Translations under genes and position numbers: made by a program
Part shown: piece after piece, positions 60,251 through 64,000 of the stretch
Layout: every line of letters begins with the position of its first letter
How positions within the stretch are numbered: the first letter of the stretch is position 1
The notes under the pieces: model-generated
What the model saw: only the letters and a program-made list of their open reading frames with translations
The model's database searches: none
What the model was told of the DNA's origin: nothing
NCBI RefSeq assembly: GCF_002920615.1
Contig: NZ_PQSU01000013.1
Coordinates: forward strand, 1-64,000
Reading direction: 5' to 3'
Length of the DNA: 64,000 nt
From: Streptomyces sp. Ru62
GTDB lineage: Bacteria > Actinomycetota > Actinomycetes > Streptomycetales > Streptomycetaceae

Positions 60251-61131
60251 TTGAGCACCGGGGCGTCGACGGCGTCCGAGAGCCACTGCTTCTCGATCCG
60301 GGCCAGCGTGCCGTCCTTGCGGAGGGCGTCGACGGCGCCGCTCACGCACGAGGTCAGCGCACTGCCCTTGTCCAGCACGAGCCCGAACTGCTCGGGTGTG
60401 CCGGCCTGGTTCTCGAACTGGCCGACGATCCTGGCGTTCGTCACCTCGGCGGCCGTGATGTAGAACGCGGTCGGCAGGTCCGTGACGATGGCGTCGACCT
60501 GGCCGTTCTTCAGCGCAGACTTCGCCTGGTCGTTCTTGGCGTAGACCGCCGCGTCCTGTGCCGGCTTCACGACGTCGGTGATGTAGTCGAGGCTCGTGGT
60601 GCCGACCTGCGCGCCGAGCTTCAGCTTCTTCAGGTCCGCGATGCTCTTCGCCTCGGCGGCCTTGCCGCCCTTCAGGGCGATGACCGCCTGGCGCACGTCG
60701 TAGTAGCCGGAGGAGAAGTCCACGGCCTTCTTGCGCTCGGCGCTGATCGACACCTGGTTGATGTCGAAGTCGAACGTCTTCACCCCGGGCGCGAACGCCT
60801 TGTTGAAGGGCACGCTCTGCCAGACGACCGCGCTCTTGCCGTACCCCAGTTGCTTCGCCACGGCGTAGGCGACGGCCGACTCGAAGCCCTTGCCGTTGGC
60901 GGGCTTGTCGTCCTTGAACCAGGGCTCGTACGCCGGTTCGTCCGTCGCGATCGTCAGCTTCCCGGCCGTCTTGGTCGCGAGCCGGCCCTTGGCGCAGCTC
61001 TTCGCGGCCGACCCGGACGGGGCGGCCGACGCCTTCTCCTCGGGCTGCGGAGCGCAGCCGACGGCGGTGGCGAGCAGGGCTACGGTGACGGCGGCGACCG
61101 CGCGGCGCAGGGCGCGAGGAGCAGGATGCAT
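60247..61131 (-). CDS. Amino-acid ABC transporter, substrate-binding lipoprotein
   Basis: 294 aa from ATG 61131. Lipoprotein signal peptide with lipobox ATAVGC (Cys about residue 26). SBP_bac_3 fold: LTIATDEPAYEPWFKDDKPA, GFESAVAYAVAKQLGY, FDFDINQVSISAERKKAVDF and the central AKSIADLKKLKLGAQVGTTS. GTEPAYEP-type openings occur in cystine, glutamate and arginine binding proteins; ligand not determinable. First gene of the operon; the next two genes overlap or follow closely. Confidence 0.95.
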   Translation of the reverse strand: MHPAPRALRRAVAAVTVALLATAVGCAPQPEEKASAAPSGSAAKSCAKGRLATKTAGKLTIATDEPAYEPWFKDDKPANGKGFESAVAYAVAKQLGYGKSAVVWQSVPFNKAFAPGVKTFDFDINQVSISAERKKAVDFSSGYYDVRQAVIALKGGKAAEAKSIADLKKLKLGAQVGTTSLDYITDVVKPAQDAAVYAKNDQAKSALKNGQVDAIVTDLPTAFYITAAEVTNARIVGQFENQAGTPEQFGLVLDKGSALTSCVSGAVDALRKDGTLARIEKQWLSDAVDAPVLK

Positions 61132-61575
61132 GGCGGGAGACTGGCAGTGAACGCGGCGTCTGTCCAGGTCACGGCGGTGGTTGTCCGCATGCTGGGAACG
61201 GGTGTTGCGGCCGTGTGAACGCGGCTGACCGCAGCCCACGCGGGCGGGCTGGGCCTGGGCCGCCGGCCGAGGGCGGGGTTGGAGACCGGCGGCCCCTACC
61301 GCTCAGGAGCCGTCATCCTGTGCGGGGCTCCTACCAGTTGACTGCGGTCGGCCGGTCTCCGGGAGTGCGCACGGGGGCCTGATGCGTGCGAAAGGTTCAC
61401 ACGGGGCGCGCGGAGGGGTCGCGCACGCCGGGCGCGTGCACGGCGCGCGCTCGGCGCATGCACAACTGTCGTGCGTGGGGCGCGCGTACGGCCTGTACGC
61501 CGGAGCCCGCACCCTGGGACATGGGCCGGTCGGAGATGCGAGCCGGTCGGGCAGGTGAGCCGGCCGGCGCCCCGC
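61132..61575. other. Gene-free stretch
   Basis: 444 bp between the binding-protein start and the MBL gene stop. Short open frames are Arg/Ala/Pro low complexity without ribosome binding sites. A TGGACA box with a CAGTCT 17 nt on (minus strand, near 61150-61180) could be a weak promoter of the ABC operon. Nothing else was seen. Confidence 0.5.
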
Positions 61576-62232
61576 TCACCACCCGCGCGCGTGCCACTCC
61601 GGCAGATGCGGCCGTTCCGCGCCCAGCGTGGTGTCGTTGCCGTGCCCCGGGTAGACCCACGTCTCGTCCGGGAGCACGTCGAAGAGCTTCGTCTCCACGT
61701 CGTGGATCAGGCTGGCGAACGCCTTCGGGTCCTTGCGCGTGTTGCCGACACCGCCGGGGAAGAGGCAGTCGCCGGTGAAGACGTGCGGGTGGCCGTGCGG
61801 GTCGTCGTAGACCAGCGCGATCGATCCGGGCGTGTGCCCGACCAGGTGGCGCGCGGTGAGCTCCACGCGGCCCACCCTGATGACGTCGCCGTCGTCGACG
61901 AGGACGTCGGTGGGCACCGGGATGCCGGGGGCGTCCTCGCGGCCGGCGTACGTCCGCGCGCGCGTGGCCGCGACGACCTCGGCGAGCGCCTGCCAGTGGT
62001 CGCCGTGCTGGTGCGTGGTGACGACGGACGCGATGCCGTCGTCACCGATCATGCCGAGGAGCGTCTCCGCCTCGTTGGCGGCGTCGATCAGGAGCTGCTC
62101 GTCGGTGGCACGGCAGCGCAGCAGATAGGCGTTGTTGTCCATCGGGCCGACCGCGATCTTGGTGATCATCAGGTCTTTCAGCTCGTGCACATCCGCCGGT
62201 CCGCCGACCCTGACCTCTCCGGAGTACGTCAT
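61576..62232 (-). CDS. MBL-fold metallo-hydrolase, glyoxalase-II-like
   Basis: 218 aa from ATG 62232. Metallo-beta-lactamase motif THQHGDHW gives the first zinc ligands; GHTPGSIALVY, FTGDCLFPGGVG and YPGHGNDTTLG supply the later His, Asp and His. Length and order fit the hydroxyacylglutathione-hydrolase-like group; in actinobacteria the thiol would be mycothiol. The sequence LAVGPMDNNAYLLRC-like opening (AVGPMDNNAYLLRC) is typical. It precedes, on the same strand, the isomerase-fold gene's 3' end. Confidence 0.93.
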   Translation of the reverse strand: MTYSGEVRVGGPADVHELKDLMITKIAVGPMDNNAYLLRCRATDEQLLIDAANEAETLLGMIGDDGIASVVTTHQHGDHWQALAEVVAATRARTYAGREDAPGIPVPTDVLVDDGDVIRVGRVELTARHLVGHTPGSIALVYDDPHGHPHVFTGDCLFPGGVGNTRKDPKAFASLIHDVETKLFDVLPDETWVYPGHGNDTTLGAERPHLPEWHARGW

Positions 62233-62301
62233 GAAGGTCAGCCTATAGCGCAGGAGTCCTGGTGGACGGCCGGGTCGGCCGCGCACCGCGCACGGTCCGG
62301 C

Positions 62302-62988
62302 CTACAGGGGAGGCAGTTTCGGCAGCGTCCCGCCCCGCACCTCCAGGGCCGCCTCTTCGCGGCGCCCGGCGAGCCAGCCCACCAGGTCCGCCGGCCGGCC
62401 GGTGACCGTGATCCCGGGCTCGTCCGCCGCGCGCCCGGTCGTCCACGCGCGCGTGCCGTCCGTGATGCGGGCCGCCGGGACGTCCGGGAGCCCGGAGAAG
62501 CGCTCGGCGAGGAAGGCGGTCTCCCGCTCCAGGAACTCCGCCGGAAGATCCTCCAGCTCGTACCCGATGCCGAGGTCGACGTGGTGCAGTTCCACCTCCA
62601 CCCACCGGCGGAACGGCACCCGGGACGCGGAGTCGGTGACTCCGTTGCGCAGCTCCACCGTGCGCGTCCAGTCCGCGGGCGCCTCCCCGGCCGCCTGGAA
62701 GCGGGCCGCGCTCTCCCGGACGTCGGCGAGCTGGACCTCCACGGGGCGCGGGGCGTCCCGCTCGATGTCGGCGTCCCGCGCCTCGGCACTCGCGTACATG
62801 GGACGGCCCTGGAGGACGTTCACGAGCGCGTCCGCGTTGCGGGCGAGATGGGCCAGGACATGTCCGCGGCTCCAGCCCGGAAGCCGTGACGGCTTCGCGA
62901 GCGATGCGTTGTCCATTGCGGTGACCGCGGTGAGGAGCCGATTCGTCGCTTCCCGTACACAGGCCAGGTCATGAGCGTGATCCATCAT
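62302..62988 (-). CDS. Mycothiol-dependent maleylpyruvate isomerase family protein
   Basis: 228 aa from ATG 62988 (or the adjacent ATG 62985). DinB/MDMPI fold: LACVREATNRLLTAVTAMDN, PSRLPGWSRGHVLAHLARNA with the metal-ligand His, and VEVELHHVDLGIGYELEDLP with the other His residues. The C-terminal MDMPI_C domain ends ITVTGRPADLVGWLAGR. Family members isomerise maleylpyruvate or act as mycothiol S-transferases. Next to the MBL enzyme, both may act on mycothiol adducts (inference). Divergent from uvrA. Confidence 0.93.
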   Translation of the reverse strand: MMDHAHDLACVREATNRLLTAVTAMDNASLAKPSRLPGWSRGHVLAHLARNADALVNVLQGRPMYASAEARDADIERDAPRPVEVQLADVRESAARFQAAGEAPADWTRTVELRNGVTDSASRVPFRRWVEVELHHVDLGIGYELEDLPAEFLERETAFLAERFSGLPDVPAARITDGTRAWTTGRAADEPGITVTGRPADLVGWLAGRREEAALEVRGGTLPKLPPL

Positions 62989-63133
62989 GACGCCGACCCT
63001 AGTCCGGCCACACCTTCGGGTGAAGGTGATGAACCCCGCCCGCAAATCGAATGCACGTGCTATATGGTCGAGGACGGCGTCGGGCATGCTGGATGGTCGG
63101 GGGTTGTTATGCAACCGGGCAATCCGACCGGCG

Positions 63134-63156
63134 TTGTCAGTGGCTCCCCCTAGTCT
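63134..63156 (+). promoter_or_regulatory. RecA_NDp / PafBC-type damage promoter of uvrA
   Basis: TTGTCAGTG (63134-63142), 8 nt, TAGTCT (63151-63156): full match to TTGTCRGTG-N8-TAnnnT. Transcription would start near 63163, leaving a leader of about 50 nt. No LexA-type GAAC-N4-GTTC box was seen nearby. Confidence 0.85.
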
Positions 63157-63212
63157 GAAGAAGCACGGGGGCCCCGCCCCTGTCACTTCTCTCAAGAAAG
63201 GTGCGGACCGGC

Positions 63213-64000
63213 GTGGCCGACCGTCTCATCGTCCGTGGCGCGCGCGAGCACAACCTGAAGAATGTCTCGCTCGACCTGCCTCGCGACTCGCTCATCGTCT
63301 TCACGGGCCTGTCCGGGTCGGGCAAGTCCTCCCTGGCCTTCGACACGATCTTCGCGGAGGGCCAGCGCCGTTACGTGGAGTCGCTCTCCTCGTACGCACG
63401 GCAGTTCCTCGGTCAGATGGACAAGCCCGACGTCGACTTCATCGAGGGCCTCTCCCCAGCGGTCTCCATCGACCAGAAGTCGACCTCGCGCAACCCGCGC
63501 TCGACGGTCGGCACGATCACCGAGGTCTACGACTACCTGCGACTGCTCTTCGCGCGCATCGGCAAGCCGCACTGCCCCGAGTGCGGCCGCCCGATCTCGC
63601 GCCAGTCGCCACAGGCCATCGTCGACAAGGTCCTGGAGCTGCCCGAGGGGAGCCGCTTCCAGGTGCTGTCCCCGCTGGTGCGCGAGCGCAAGGGCGAGTT
63701 CGTCGACCTCTTCGCCGATCTCCAGACCAAGGGTTACTCCCGCGCGCGCGTGGACGGCCAGACAGTCCAGCTGTCCGAGGCGCCGGTCCTGAAGAAGCAG
63801 GAGAAGCACACCATCGAGGTGGTCGTGGACCGCCTCACGGTGAAGGACTCGGCCAAGCGCCGCCTCACCGACTCAGTGGAGACCGCCCTCGGCCTGTCCG
63901 GCGGCATGGTCGTGCTCGACTTCGTGGACCTCCCCGAGGACGACCCCGAGCGCGAGCGCATGTACTCGGAGCACCTGTACTGCCCGTACGACGACCTGTC
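63213..64000 (+). CDS. uvrA: Excinuclease ABC subunit A (5' part, runs off the window)
   Basis: First 262 codons, GTG start at 63213 with AAAGG upstream. The protein opens ADRLIVRGAREHNLKNVSLD; Walker A is GLSGSGKSS, followed by YVESLSSYARQFLGQMDKPD, the ATPase insertion, and the first CPEC zinc pair in KPHCPECGRPISRQ. UvrA is the dimeric ABC-type damage sensor of nucleotide excision repair and loads UvrB. No stop occurs before the window ends; family length is about 950-1010 aa. Preceded by a damage-type promoter. Confidence 0.98.
   Translation, partial: MADRLIVRGAREHNLKNVSLDLPRDSLIVFTGLSGSGKSSLAFDTIFAEGQRRYVESLSSYARQFLGQMDKPDVDFIEGLSPAVSIDQKSTSRNPRSTVGTITEVYDYLRLLFARIGKPHCPECGRPISRQSPQAIVDKVLELPEGSRFQVLSPLVRERKGEFVDLFADLQTKGYSRARVDGQTVQLSEAPVLKKQEKHTIEVVVDRLTVKDSAKRRLTDSVETALGLSGGMVVLDFVDLPEDDPERERMYSEHLYCPYDDL

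Noticed and set aside
62989..63212. LexA (SOS) box upstream of uvrA
   Set aside because: No GAAC-N4-GTTC-like sequence; only loose partial matches near 63050.

Overview
The window is about 72% G+C, uses strongly G/C-ending codons, has many GTG and TTG starts, and carries families typical of Streptomyces (WhiJ-like HTH/DUF397 pairs, PF04672 methyltransferases, TerD/TerC, mycothiol-linked isomerase fold, F420-type PPOX remnant). The order rpsA, PAC2, coaE, uvrB, terC, uvrA fits the conserved core of a Streptomyces chromosome, interrupted by variable genes. The assignment rests on gene content and codon bias, not on a database search.

Layout. 1-7.3 kb: an unknown small gene, DUF4184 membrane protein, secreted lytic transglycosylase, HrpB helicase, methyltransferase. 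7.4-12.5 kb: rpsA with a clear HrdB-type promoter and long leader, secreted beta-helix protein, PAC2 protein, coaE, TPR protein. 12.8-17.7 kb: small membrane protein, GNAT-like acyltransferase, methyltransferase, DoxX, S4 RNA-binding protein with a decaying Gly-rich tail, family 5 uracil-DNA glycosylase. 17.7-22 kb: divergent GntR regulator / NCS1 permease / Asp-Glu racemase-like enzyme with a perfect palindromic operator, then coupled RidA and GNAT genes. 22-28 kb: truncated pseudogene, FUSC transporter, exo/endonuclease-fold enzyme, amidohydrolase, DUF899. 28-34.4 kb: ABC exporter, RsbW-like ATPase coupled to a small unknown gene, and a divergent WhiJ-like HTH / DUF397 / methyltransferase set. 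34.4-46 kb: MocR regulator and CMD-fold protein, solo gltD, DUF1772, DUF2293, kinase-like protein with broken P-loop, F420-PPOX pseudogene, corA, methyltransferase, pseudouridine catabolic pair, VOC protein. 46-51 kb: O6-alkylguanine methyltransferase, GDPD, MHYT protein, uvrB. 51-56.5 kb: terD, a frameshifted TerD fusion gene, terC under a Mn riboswitch, cation/proton antiporter. 56.5-64 kb: MHS transporter, aroQ, amino-acid ABC transporter, MBL enzyme, maleylpyruvate-isomerase-fold protein, 5' part of uvrA.

Main observations. Three repair genes (uvrA, uvrB and the alkylguanine methyltransferase) each have a RecA_NDp/PafBC-type damage promoter with exact 8-nt spacing, and in two of them the -10 box places transcription start at the ATG, giving leaderless mRNA. 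The TerD fusion gene is split by a single extra T that also creates a TTA (bldA) codon. The terC ribosome binding site is locked in the last stem of a yybP-ykoY riboswitch. Intergenic minisatellite arrays (24, 28/29, 40, 44/88 bp and others) recur at gene ends across the window. No rRNA, tRNA, CRISPR array, insertion sequence or phage gene was seen. Four gene pairs overlap as GTGA (stop/start), indicating translational coupling.
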